Source: Planctomycetota bacterium (GTDB lineage Bacteria; Planctomycetota; Phycisphaerae; Phycisphaerales; UBA1924). From it: a DNA stretch of 37,922 bases. The stretch is from positions 1 through 37,922 of the forward strand of contig JAEYTB010000245.1 of NCBI GenBank assembly GCA_023434205.1. Reading direction: 5' to 3'. A program made the position numbers and the translations under genes. The notes under the pieces were generated by a model. The model did not search any database and was not told the origin of the DNA. It saw nothing but the letters and a program-made list of their open reading frames with translations. Below are positions 6,683-15,071 of this stretch, one piece after another. Numbering within the stretch: position 1 is the first letter of the stretch; each line of letters starts with the position of its first letter.

Positions 6683-8563
6683 CTACGCCGCGGGCCGGCC
6701 CTGTGCCGCCGCGTGGTCGGAGAGGTGCGCCGCGCAGACGCGGATCAGCGACGCCCGGTCCACGGGCTTGGAGAGGTAGTCGCTGCAGCCCGCCCGCAGG
6801 CAGCGGTCGCGATCCCCCGTCATGGCGTGCGCCGTGAGCGCGATGATCGGCCCGCTCCACCCCAGCGCCCGGAGCTCGCCCGTCGCGCCGTAGCCGTCAA
6901 GCTCGGGCATCTGCATGTCCATCAGGATCAGGTCGAACGGCGCGTGGTCCGCGAGCGAGCGCTTCGCGAGGTCCACCGCCACCCGCCCGTTCTCGGCCAC
7001 CGTCACCACCGCCCCCGCCTTCTCAAGGTAGAACCGCAGCAGCCGCTGGTTGTCGGGGCCGTCCTCCGCGATCAGCACCCGCGCATCCAGAGCCGCGGGC
7101 GGCGCGCTGCTCGCCGTCGCGCGGTCCACGGGGCTGCGCTCCGCACGCCCCACCGGCGCCGTGATCGTAAACCGCGCGAGCGTCCCGCGCCCCTCGCTGC
7201 TCGTGATCGAGACGTCCCCGCCCAGCATCCGCACCAGCCGCTGCGTGATCATCAGCCCCAGCCCCGATCCGCCGTACCGCCGGGTGGTGGACGCGTCCGC
7301 CTGGCTGAAGGGCTGGAACAGCTTGGCGAGCACCGCCTCGGACATGCCGATGCCCGTGTCCTCCACCTCAAACGTCAGCGTCGCCTGCGCCGCCGCCGCC
7401 CGCTCGCACCGCAGCCGGATGGTGACGCGCCCCTGCTCCGTGAACTTCACGGCGTTGCCCACCAGGTTGAGCAGCACCTGCCTCAGCCGCGCCGGGTCGG
7501 TCCGCACCACCGGCACATCCTCCGGGCACTCCACGAACAGCCCGATGCCCTTCCCGATCGCCCGCACCCGCATCAGCGACGCCGCGTCCTCCACCAGCTG
7601 CGCGGGGAAGCAGTCGGTGGTCTCCAGCGTCAGCTTGCCCGCCTCGATCTTCGACAGGTCCAGAATGTCGTTGATCACCGCCAGCAGGTGCTCGCCGTTC
7701 CTCCGGATCGTCGCGGCACAGTTCAGCTTCTCCGGCAGACCCTGGCGCGGGTCGCTCAGCAGGTCCGCGAACCCCAGGATCGCCGTCATCGGCGTCCGGA
7801 TCTCGTGGCTCATGTTCGCCAGGAACTCGCTCTTGGTGCGGCTGGCCGCCTCCGCCGCGTCCCTCGCTCGGCACAGCTCCACCTGACTCGCCCGCAGCGC
7901 ACGCGTCGTCTCCACAAGCTCCGCCGTCCGCTCCCGAACCTCCCGCTCCGTCCGCTCACCCGCCTCCTCCAACGCGGCCCGGTCCGCCGCCGCCTGCTGG
8001 GCATCGCGGACCGACAGCACGCACTTGGTCACCAGCACCGCGTCGGCGAAGAGGACCCACAGCGCGTGCTCGGCCCAGCGCCAGGGGCTGGGCGTCGGCG
8101 TTCCGAACGCCGAGAGCGGCCAGAACATCCCGCGGATGAAGTGGTCCGCCGCCACCAGCACCGTCGCCGTCGCCAGCACCCGCCAGTTGCGGTAGAACGA
8201 GAGGAACGCGATGGACCCAAACACATGGAAGTGCGCCTCGATCCGCCCGCCCATCAGGTGAACGATGAGCGTTGAGAACAGCACCTGCGCGCACGCTACC
8301 ACATGCAGCGTGCTGGCCGCGAAGGGCCGCAGCAGCATCGCCCCGATCGAGCCCCCGCACAGCAGTCCGCCCAGGAACACCGCGAACAGCACGTGCTCAT
8401 GGACCCGCGACTGTTCCCCGATCCACGTCCGGGGCGTCACCCAAAGGCTCAGGACGATCACAAACACCCACTGGGCCGCCATCAGCGCGCAGAAGATGCG
8501 GTGGACCAGGCGCGTGTAGTTGTGGTGAGACTGCCTGAAAACCTCGGCGGCGCGGCGGCTCAT
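6683..8563 (-). CDS. Hybrid sensor histidine kinase with membrane-embedded sensor and receiver domain
   Basis: This 626-aa protein has a hydrophobic N-terminus (about 22-185) with several membrane segments and conserved-looking histidines (VHLMGGRIEAHFHVFG, AADHFIRG). A coiled-coil stretch (about 186-240) follows. The HisKA domain has FLANMSHEIRTPM (phospho-acceptor H253). The ATPase domain has LNLVGNAVKF (N box), EDTGIGM (G1) and GGSGLGL (G2). The C-terminal receiver (about 495-615) has LILMDMQMPE (phospho-acceptor D549) and LSKP (K599). There is no HPt or DNA-binding domain, so phosphate must pass to another protein. The start overlaps the stop of the upstream thioredoxin-like gene by ATGA, implying coupled expression and a shared function. 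The signal is unknown; histidines in the membrane region suggest metal or haem binding, which is inference. Confidence 0.92.
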   Translation of the reverse strand: MSRRAAEVFRQSHHNYTRLVHRIFCALMAAQWVFVIVLSLWVTPRTWIGEQSRVHEHVLFAVFLGGLLCGGSIGAMLLRPFAASTLHVVACAQVLFSTLIVHLMGGRIEAHFHVFGSIAFLSFYRNWRVLATATVLVAADHFIRGMFWPLSAFGTPTPSPWRWAEHALWVLFADAVLVTKCVLSVRDAQQAAADRAALEEAGERTEREVRERTAELVETTRALRASQVELCRARDAAEAASRTKSEFLANMSHEIRTPMTAILGFADLLSDPRQGLPEKLNCAATIRRNGEHLLAVINDILDLSKIEAGKLTLETTDCFPAQLVEDAASLMRVRAIGKGIGLFVECPEDVPVVRTDPARLRQVLLNLVGNAVKFTEQGRVTIRLRCERAAAAQATLTFEVEDTGIGMSEAVLAKLFQPFSQADASTTRRYGGSGLGLMITQRLVRMLGGDVSITSSEGRGTLARFTITAPVGRAERSPVDRATASSAPPAALDARVLIAEDGPDNQRLLRFYLEKAGAVVTVAENGRVAVDLAKRSLADHAPFDLILMDMQMPELDGYGATGELRALGWSGPIIALTAHAMTGDRDRCLRAGCSDYLSKPVDRASLIRVCAAHLSDHAAAQGRPAA

Positions 8564-9240
8564 CGGTCGCTCTCACCGCACGCCGTGGCCGGCGTGACCA
8601 GCCCGCACCCGTACACGGGCGAGGCGGCCGCGGGGCGCTCCTCGCGCAGAGAACTCAGCGCCCCCTGCAGCGCCGAGATCGGCGCCGTCTTCCCCCGCGC
8701 GGGCGTCAGCCCGCCCTGGAAGAGCAGCCCCCCGTCGCGCGCATAAATCGCCGCCTGCCCGGACGTCAACGCCCCAAACCGCGCCGCGAGCCCGCCCGAA
8801 GGGTCGGGCAGCGCGACCGCGCCCGGCACACCCTGGGCCTGCCGCCACAGCTTCCCGCTCGTCCACGCCGTGTCCCCGTCCTCCGGGATCGTGATCAGAA
8901 TGATGGTCCGCGGCCTGGGCTGCGACCCGCGCACAAGCGCATCCAGCGACGCAAGGCTTGCCTCCGAGCACGGGCACCGCGGGTGGATCGCCATCACCAG
9001 CGTCGGGGAGTCGGTCGCGAGCGAGACATGCTCCACATCCCCCGGCCAGCGGTCCGGCACCGCCGCGGCCGGCGCAGGCCGGTGCTCGTACACGACCATC
9101 GCCCCGATCCCCACGAGGCAGGCCATGAACCACGTTGCGAGCAGGAGCCTGTGAACCACGACGATGTTCTCCGATGCGCTGCGTGCGCACCCGAGTGATC
9201 GGCGCTTGACGGTGGGCGGTCGCGAATCAAGAAGCATCAA
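8560..9240 (-). CDS. Membrane-anchored thioredoxin-fold protein (RedB-like) with CPC motif
   Basis: The 226-aa product has one membrane segment at about residues 30-50. A periplasmic domain follows with the pattern of a thioredoxin-fold protein: a beta strand TLVMAIHPRCPC (C89, C91), then a helix SEASLASLDAL, and later ARFGALTSGQAAIYARDG and GGLTPARG. The CPC spacing differs from the usual CxxC of thioredoxins, so redox chemistry is plausible but not certain. I recall similar proteins being annotated 'RedB' beside histidine kinases, but this is from memory. The gene overlaps the hybrid kinase by 4 bp, suggesting that it feeds a redox or metal signal to it. Adjacent ATG codons at 9240 and 9237 are both possible starts, and a GTG near residue 28 could also serve. 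Confidence 0.7.
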   Translation of the reverse strand: MMLLDSRPPTVKRRSLGCARSASENIVVVHRLLLATWFMACLVGIGAMVVYEHRPAPAAAVPDRWPGDVEHVSLATDSPTLVMAIHPRCPCSEASLASLDALVRGSQPRPRTIILITIPEDGDTAWTSGKLWRQAQGVPGAVALPDPSGGLAARFGALTSGQAAIYARDGGLLFQGGLTPARGKTAPISALQGALSSLREERPAAASPVYGCGLVTPATACGESDR

Positions 9241-9328
9241 CGGATACGAATGGGGTGGTTTGCCTACAGGCCACGCCCGACTTCAACCCAGACCGGTGGG
9301 ACAACACGCACCGACTACCTGCGCCGGT

Positions 9329-10540
9329 CTACTCAGCCCCGTCCCCCGGCGCGACCACCCGCGACCCCTCCCGCACCTTATCGGACGGGTACGCGACCGC
9401 CCGCTCACCCTCGCGCAGGCCCTCGAGCACCTGCGCCTGCAGCGCGTTCCGCCGCCCGATCGAGACCTTCCGCCGCGCGGCCCGGCCTCCCTCCACCACA
9501 TACACGCACCAGTCGTCCGCGGCACGGAACAGCGTGCTGGTGGGCACCGTCAGCACGTTGTCCTCTTCCCACACCACGATCCGCGCCTCAACGCGGAACC
9601 CGTCCCCCAGCGGCGCAAGCTCCTCCGGCGGGCTCGTGAAGTCCACGATCACGAAGACCCGCTGCTCCTCCACACCCAGCGCCGAGATCTTCGTGAACGC
9701 CGACGGCTCCACCAGCCGGACGACACCCACCAGGTCGCGCTCCCCGCCCCAGCGCTCAAAGACCACCGGCGCGCCAGGACGCACCGCCACCGCCTGCGTG
9801 GACAGGACATCGATCACCGCCTCGAGGTCGGTGGGGTCCCCAACCTCCAGCAGCGGCGTCCCCGGCGCCACCACCGCTGCGCTCTCCTGGAACCGCCGCA
9901 GCACCACCCCCGAGACCGGCGCGGCGATGTTGAACCGCCAGTCGCCCGCCGGGTGGTCGGGCGACGCCCGCAGCAGCGCGGCCTCGGCCTGCTCAACCTC
10001 AAAGCGGGCGATGTCGCGGGCGAACCCCGCCGCGCGGTGCTCGGCGGAACGGATCGCCGCTGTCGCGACCGCCTCGTCCAGGACGGAGGCCGCCAGCGCG
10101 TTGTTGCGGAACGCGTCCTGCTGACGGCCAAGGTTGGAAAGCGCCAGCTCGTGCGCCGCGCCCGTGCGGGCGAGCGTCGCCTCCGCCTGGCTCAGCGCCG
10201 CCCGGGCCGCGCTCACGCGGGCCTGCGCCTGCGCCTGGGTGCGGGGGTCCAGCAGCGCCGGGTCCGAGGGCTCGATGGACGCCACGACCGTCCCGCCCGC
10301 CACGACCGGCGAGCCGGGGTCGAGCGTGATGCGGGCCAGCCGCCCCGCCAGCGGCGCAGAGACCACGTACCGCTCGCGGATCCGCGTGTGCCCGTCCTCG
10401 TCCACCGTCACCCTCATCCGCGCCCGCTCCACCGCGACCAGCTCGACCCGCACCGGCGCCGGCACAAACGCGTACACCAGCGCGGCCACCCCCGCGACCA
10501 CCAGCAGAATCAGAATGAGTCGTCGTGCCATCGGCTTCAT
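9329..10540 (-). CDS. HlyD/RND-type periplasmic adaptor (membrane fusion) subunit of an ABC exporter
   Basis: This 403-aa protein has an N-terminal anchor (residues 7-25). A barrel-sandwich/lipoyl half follows (VVSAPLAGRLARITLDPGSPV), then an alpha-hairpin coiled coil (about 125-215, Ala/Glu/Arg rich). The second lipoyl half is NIAAPVSGVVLRRF, and beta-barrel domains follow (VDFTSPPEELAPLGDGFRVE, VLTVPTSTLFR). This is the architecture of membrane-fusion proteins that link an inner-membrane transporter to the outer membrane. It begins 4 bp after the stop of the FtsX-type permease and so belongs to the same ATPase-permease-adaptor operon. No outer-membrane channel gene is present nearby. The ATG at 10540 is used; an alternative lies at 10531. 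Confidence 0.9.
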   Translation of the reverse strand: MKPMARRLILILLVVAGVAALVYAFVPAPVRVELVAVERARMRVTVDEDGHTRIRERYVVSAPLAGRLARITLDPGSPVVAGGTVVASIEPSDPALLDPRTQAQAQARVSAARAALSQAEATLARTGAAHELALSNLGRQQDAFRNNALAASVLDEAVATAAIRSAEHRAAGFARDIARFEVEQAEAALLRASPDHPAGDWRFNIAAPVSGVVLRRFQESAAVVAPGTPLLEVGDPTDLEAVIDVLSTQAVAVRPGAPVVFERWGGERDLVGVVRLVEPSAFTKISALGVEEQRVFVIVDFTSPPEELAPLGDGFRVEARIVVWEEDNVLTVPTSTLFRAADDWCVYVVEGGRAARRKVSIGRRNALQAQVLEGLREGERAVAYPSDKVREGSRVVAPGDGAE

Positions 10541-10544
10541 GCGG

Positions 10545-12908
10545 CTAACCCTTCGTCTTGAGAACCTCGATCAGGTCCAGCCGGTCGATGCCCCGGCGAA
10601 CGACCATGCCCGACACAAACGTCGCCACCAGCACCACCAGCGCCGCGAACGCGTAGGTGCTCGGAAGGATCACAAGCGGAATGCGGTGAGATTCCGTATT
10701 GAGCGCCGTCGACGCGATCCCCGCCAGCACCCGCCCCAGCAGCAGCCCCAGCGGGATCGCCGCCAGCGCCACCACGCCCAGCTCGCCCAGAAGAATGGCC
10801 GAGACCTCCGCCCGCGTCATCCCCAGCACGCGCAGCGTCGCCAGCTCATGGGCCCGCTCCGCCAGCGAAATCCGCGCGCTGTTGTACACCACGCCAAACG
10901 CGATCACACTCGCGAAGATCAGGTTGAACAGCCGCATCAGCAGGATGTTCTGCGACATCGTCTCCTCGAACGACCGCAGCGCCGCCTGCTTGATCGTCAC
11001 CGACGCCACCCGCGGCACAGACTTCAGGTACGTGTACAGCTCCGCCGCCCGCCGCGGGTCCACCCGCATGAACGCCCCCGAGATCACCGCCCCCTCGCGC
11101 TGCCGTTCCCGCAACGCCCCGGCCTCGAGGTACGCCGTGGTGCCCAGGTACGTGGGAACGACCGCCGCGACGCGCATCGTAAAGCTCCGCCGCTCGCTCT
11201 CCAGCGACGCCACCTCCACCTCGTCGCCAGGCGCAACATGCAGAATCCCGGCCAGGCTCTCGGACAGCAGCAGCCCGTCATCCGGGATGTCGACCGCCCG
11301 CTCGGACGCATCCAGCACGCGGTTGAGCCGCGGCGTGGCCGGCAGCCCCATCACCGCCGTCCGGTAGCTGTGCTGGCCCGCGATCAGCCGCACCGGCACC
11401 GACCGGAACGCCTCGACCGCGATCACGCCCGGCAGCCGCGCCAGGTCGTCCGCCGCGCCCGGCGACGCCGGCTCGTTGAGCACCACCGTGATGTCCTGCC
11501 GCTGCGTCTTATGGAACGAATACTCGATCAGGTAGTCCAGCGCGCCGTGCGTGTAGCTCCCCATCACCAGCACCGCCCCCGCCAGGCTCACGCCCAGGCA
11601 CGACAGCACCGTCCGCACCGGCTGCCGCTCGATGTACCGCACCACCATCCGCCCCGCGGGCGAGAACAGCCGCTTGAGCCTTAGCCGCTCGAAGTGCGTC
11701 GTGTGGTACTCGGGCGGTGGCTCGGGCCGCATGGCCTGCGCCGGCGGCAGGCCCGCCGCGAGCATGACCGCCCGCGCCGTGCCCGCGACCGCAGCGCCCA
11801 CCCCCAGCCCGATCCCCACCGCTACCGCCCCCGGGTCCAGCCTGAACTCGAACACCGGGAAGCGGAAGAACCGCGTGTACAGCTCCGTCACGCTCAGCCC
11901 GAACCGGTACCCCACCCCCACGCCCAGCAGGCTGCCGATCAGCGCCACCAGCGCCACCATCGTCAGGTAGTGCGCCAGGATCGACCCGCTCGAATAGCCG
12001 AACGCCTTGAGCGCCGCGATCTGCTCCCGCTGCGTCCGCACCAGCCGCGCAAACACGATGTTCAGGATGAACGCCGCGGCACACAGGAAAATAGTGGGGG
12101 GGATCACCGACATCCCCCGCAACTGCTCCAACTCATCCGTGATGTACCTGTGCGAGGTCTGCTCGCTCCGCGGGTACGCCCCCAGGCTGCCATAGGGGTC
12201 CAAAATATGGTCCAGCCGCGCGATCACCCCGCGCTCCGACGCCCCCGGCTCCAGCGCGATGACGACGTTGTTGAACGCCCCGTGCATGTCGTACGCCGGG
12301 GCCAGCTGCCGCTCGGGCATCCAGAACACGCCAAAGCGGCGGTCGTCCGGCAAAAACTCCCCCGGGCGGATCTGGTAAATGAACTCCGGCGACAGCGCCA
12401 CCCCCGTGATCGTCAGGTCCTGGTAGCGCCCGTTGATGATCGCCGCGACACGGTCCCCCGGCCGCAGCCCGTTGGCCTGCACAAACGCCTCCGACGCTAC
12501 CACCTCCCCCGCGGCGTCCGCCTCCGGCATCCGCCCCTCCCGCAGGTGCAGCGCGTTCAGCGGGATCCCGCCCCAATCAGGGATCGACGTGATCCGCCCC
12601 ACCGCGGGCTCCGCCAGCCCCGGCACATCCAGGTTGACGTCGATCACGATCCGCGTCTGAGCCGTCCGCACCCCCGGGATGTCCCGAACCCGCGCGGCCA
12701 CCTCGTTGGGCGCACGCTTGAGGTGCGAGAAAATGTGCGCGAACCGGTACTGCTCGTAGTACCCGTCCCGCGCCCGCTCCAGAGACGCGATCGTGCTCCG
12801 CGCCATCGTCAGCGCCGCGATGCCCACGCTCATCACCAGCGCCACCGCCAGAAGCTGCGGCCACATCCGGGCCAGGTCGCGCAGGAGCTTTCGGTGCAGC
12901 GCCTTCAT
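10545..12908 (-). CDS. ABC transporter permease, duplicated FtsX/MacB type
   Basis: The 787-aa permease contains two FtsX repeats. An N-terminal membrane segment (about 16-36) is followed by a large periplasmic (MacB-PCD-like) domain and three membrane segments (about 265-375, including REQIAALKAFGYSSGSI). A second membrane segment (about 435), another periplasmic domain and three final membrane segments come next (ARISLAERAHELATLRVLGM is the typical cytoplasmic coupling motif). Duplicated permeases of this kind work with LolD/MacB-like ATPases as mechanotransmission machines or exporters of lipids, lipoproteins or peptides. The substrate is unknown. The gene sits 2 bp after the ATPase gene and 4 bp before the adaptor gene, forming one operon. 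Confidence 0.93.
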   Translation of the reverse strand: MKALHRKLLRDLARMWPQLLAVALVMSVGIAALTMARSTIASLERARDGYYEQYRFAHIFSHLKRAPNEVAARVRDIPGVRTAQTRIVIDVNLDVPGLAEPAVGRITSIPDWGGIPLNALHLREGRMPEADAAGEVVASEAFVQANGLRPGDRVAAIINGRYQDLTITGVALSPEFIYQIRPGEFLPDDRRFGVFWMPERQLAPAYDMHGAFNNVVIALEPGASERGVIARLDHILDPYGSLGAYPRSEQTSHRYITDELEQLRGMSVIPPTIFLCAAAFILNIVFARLVRTQREQIAALKAFGYSSGSILAHYLTMVALVALIGSLLGVGVGYRFGLSVTELYTRFFRFPVFEFRLDPGAVAVGIGLGVGAAVAGTARAVMLAAGLPPAQAMRPEPPPEYHTTHFERLRLKRLFSPAGRMVVRYIERQPVRTVLSCLGVSLAGAVLVMGSYTHGALDYLIEYSFHKTQRQDITVVLNEPASPGAADDLARLPGVIAVEAFRSVPVRLIAGQHSYRTAVMGLPATPRLNRVLDASERAVDIPDDGLLLSESLAGILHVAPGDEVEVASLESERRSFTMRVAAVVPTYLGTTAYLEAGALRERQREGAVISGAFMRVDPRRAAELYTYLKSVPRVASVTIKQAALRSFEETMSQNILLMRLFNLIFASVIAFGVVYNSARISLAERAHELATLRVLGMTRAEVSAILLGELGVVALAAIPLGLLLGRVLAGIASTALNTESHRIPLVILPSTYAFAALVVLVATFVSGMVVRRGIDRLDLIEVLKTKG

Positions 12909-12910
12909 AG

Positions 12911-13618
12911 CTACCAGGAGAGCGACGCCGGCTCGACCGGCGATGGGTTGGTATGGATCGACGCGATCCGCCCCGCCGACAGGCTGATCACACGGTTCGC
13001 CACCTCCGCGATCACGGCGTTGTGGGTAATCACGGCGGTCAGGGTCCCAAGCTCCCGGTTGACCCGCGTCAGTGACTCCAGCACCCGGATGCCCGTCGCC
13101 GCGTCCAGCGCCCCCGTGGGCTCATCGCACAGCAGCACGTCCGGCCGCTTGGCCACCGCACGCGCGATCGCCACCCGCTGCTGCTCGCCCCCCGAGAGCT
13201 GGCTGGGGAAGTGGTCCGCCCGGTCCTGGAGCCCCACCAGCGCCAGCGCATCCCGCGCCGGCATCGGGCTGCGGGAGATCTCCGTCACCAGCGCGACGTT
13301 CTCCGCCGCCGTCAGGCTCGGGATCAGGTTGTAAAACTGGAACACGAACCCGACGTGCTCGCGCCGGTACCGCGTCAGCTCATGGTCCGACGCCGCCGTC
13401 AGGTCGTGGTCCAGATACCGCACAGTCCCCGCCGTGGGCGTGTCCAGCCCGCCCAGAATATTCAGCAGCGTGGACTTGCCGGACCCCGACGGCCCCAGCA
13501 GCACCACAAACTCGCCGGCGAACAGGTCGAGATCGACCCCGCGAAGGGCGTGAACCTCCACCTCGCCCATGCGATAAACCTTCGTGATCCCGCGTGCCGA
13601 GAACGTGGGCGGGGGCAT
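12911..13618 (-). CDS. ABC transporter ATP-binding protein, LolD/MacB family
   Basis: All motifs of an active ABC ATPase are present: Walker A GPSGSGKST, Q-loop VFQFYNL, signature LSGGEQQR, Walker B DVLLCDEPTGALD and H-loop VITHN. The sequence KVYRMGEVEVHALRGVDLDL and the VFQFYNLIPSLTAAENV segment are characteristic of the LolD/MacB (type VII) group. It energises the FtsX-type permease encoded 2 bp downstream. The start is uncertain: ATG at 13618 gives 235 aa, and an in-frame TTG at 13636 would add six residues. Neither has a clear ribosome binding site. A methyltransferase gene ends roughly 60 bp upstream on the same strand. Confidence 0.93.
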   Translation of the reverse strand: MPPPTFSARGITKVYRMGEVEVHALRGVDLDLFAGEFVVLLGPSGSGKSTLLNILGGLDTPTAGTVRYLDHDLTAASDHELTRYRREHVGFVFQFYNLIPSLTAAENVALVTEISRSPMPARDALALVGLQDRADHFPSQLSGGEQQRVAIARAVAKRPDVLLCDEPTGALDAATGIRVLESLTRVNRELGTLTAVITHNAVIAEVANRVISLSAGRIASIHTNPSPVEPASLSW

Positions 13619-13676
13619 GGGAGGGGGGCTGCTCAAGCGTCACCAGCGTACCGCCGCCGCCGTCGGCCCGTCATTC

Positions 13677-14384
13677 TCAACCCTTGGTGAGCAGGTAGAA
13701 GTGCGTGTCGGTGCCCGGGTCGCGCTGCGCCACCACCCCCAGCCCCGCCTCCCGGAACCACCGCTCCAGCGCCCGCGGCTCGCGCCGGTACCGCCGCATA
13801 TACCGCCGGTGCTTCCGCGGCAGCAGGGGGTCCGGCAGCGACTTGTACAGATCGGTCAGCAGCGACCGCGGCCGCGTGTCGAACTGGAGGGCCGCCCGCG
13901 CCTGCGGCCGCATCACCCGCCCAACCTCCCGCAGCAGCGACCGCAGCACCGCCTCGGACGGGATGTGCTGGAGCACCAGGAACGAGAACACCGCGTCCAT
14001 GCTCGAATCAGGGAACGCCAGCCCGCTCCCGTCGGTGGTGTGGAAGTGGAGGTTGGGCGCAGCGCACAACGCCCTTGCCCGCCCGATCATGTGCGATGAC
14101 ACATCCACCGCGTCCACCCGCTCAAACCGCGACGCAAAGTGGACCGCCGTGCGGCCCATGCCGCACCCGATCTCCAGCAGCCCGCCCCGGGGCACACCGG
14201 CAAAGGCCCACCCCATCATGTCCTCAACGATCGGCGCCCCGCCCGCGAGGAACTCCCGTTCGGGGAGCGGACGGTCCAGCGCCAGGATGGCGTGGACGGG
14301 GTCCTCCTGGGCAAATCGTTCCCAGTGCCGCCCCATGGAGGGGTCCCGGGCTGTGCTGGTGGGCAGGGTGGCCATGCCGCGCAT
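13677..14384 (-). CDS. Class I SAM-dependent methyltransferase
   Basis: The 235-aa product has the Rossmann methyltransferase signature LLEIGCGMGRTAVHFA (motif I, SAM binding), an acidic post-I strand (RVDAVDVSSHMI), motif II-like SMDAVFSFLVLQHI and motif III-like LLREVGRVMRPQARA. These are typical of the Methyltransf_11/25 group. The substrate cannot be told. The ATG at 14384 has GGGGA about 10 nt upstream; a second ATG at 14375 is also possible. It is the first gene of the minus-strand run toward the ABC exporter and is divergent from the ECF sigma gene across 54 bp. Confidence 0.85.
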   Translation of the reverse strand: MRGMATLPTSTARDPSMGRHWERFAQEDPVHAILALDRPLPEREFLAGGAPIVEDMMGWAFAGVPRGGLLEIGCGMGRTAVHFASRFERVDAVDVSSHMIGRARALCAAPNLHFHTTDGSGLAFPDSSMDAVFSFLVLQHIPSEAVLRSLLREVGRVMRPQARAALQFDTRPRSLLTDLYKSLPDPLLPRKHRRYMRRYRREPRALERWFREAGLGVVAQRDPGTDTHFYLLTKG

Positions 14385-14438
14385 CGTAGGGTTTCCCCGG
14401 TTTGACAGGCCCCGACCCCCGACGACGCATGAAGGTGT

Positions 14439-15071
14439 ATGAGCGCAACCGCCTCCGCCAACAGCCGCCGGCCCGGCGGCGATGATCCGCCGCGCCACGC
14501 CGTCACCGAGCTCCTGGTCCGCGCAGGCTCCGGGGACGGCGCCGCCACCGACGAGCTCTTCCCCATCGTCTACGACGAGCTGCGTGTGCTCGCCCAACGA
14601 TTCCTGAACGGCGAGAGCAAAGCCCAGACCCTCCAGGCCACGGCCCTGGTCCACGAGGCCTACGTGCGGCTGGTGGGCCCCGAGCAGGGCACCTGGGAGA
14701 ACCGCGCCCACTTCTTCGGCGCCGCCGCGCGGGCCATCCGCCGGATCCTCACCGACCACGCCCGCGAGCGCGACGCCCAGAAACGCGGCGGGGGACGCAG
14801 GCCCGTCTCCCTCGACGAGGCCCTTGTCGTCTGCGCGGGCGAGCCCGCGGTGGACATGCTGAACCTCAACGCCGCGCTCGAAAAACTCGCCGCGATCGAC
14901 GACCAGAAGGCCCGCGTGGTCGAGCTCAGGTTCTTCGGCGGCCTCACCGTGGACCAGGCCGCGCTCGCGCTGGGCGTCTCGCCAAGCTCCGTCGCCCGCG
15001 ACTGGCAGTTCGCGCGCGTGTGGCTCCACCGCGAGCTCGAACGCCGGTCCGGCGGGAAAGGCCGCGCGTGA
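14439..15071 (+). CDS. ECF-type RNA polymerase sigma factor
   Basis: This 210-aa protein has sigma region 2 (ELFPIVYDELRVLAQRFL, ATALVHEAYVRL, RAHFFGAAARAIRRIL) and region 4 (LEKLAAIDDQKARVVELRFF, LTVDQAALALGVSPSSVARD). This is the planctomycete/acidobacterial ECF group that is usually paired with a Ser/Thr kinase. GAAGG lies about 8 nt before the ATG. The stop codon overlaps the GTG of the kinase gene (GTGA), so the two are translated together. In this arrangement the kinase may control the sigma factor in place of an anti-sigma factor; that is inference from the gene pairing. Confidence 0.93.
   Translation: MSATASANSRRPGGDDPPRHAVTELLVRAGSGDGAATDELFPIVYDELRVLAQRFLNGESKAQTLQATALVHEAYVRLVGPEQGTWENRAHFFGAAARAIRRILTDHARERDAQKRGGGRRPVSLDEALVVCAGEPAVDMLNLNAALEKLAAIDDQKARVVELRFFGGLTVDQAALALGVSPSSVARDWQFARVWLHRELERRSGGKGRA

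Noticed and set aside
14385..15029. Upstream extension of the methyltransferase on the minus strand
   Set aside because: It overlaps the sigma factor gene and has low-complexity Gly/Glu/Val-rich sequence; methyltransferase homology begins at the ATG near 14384.
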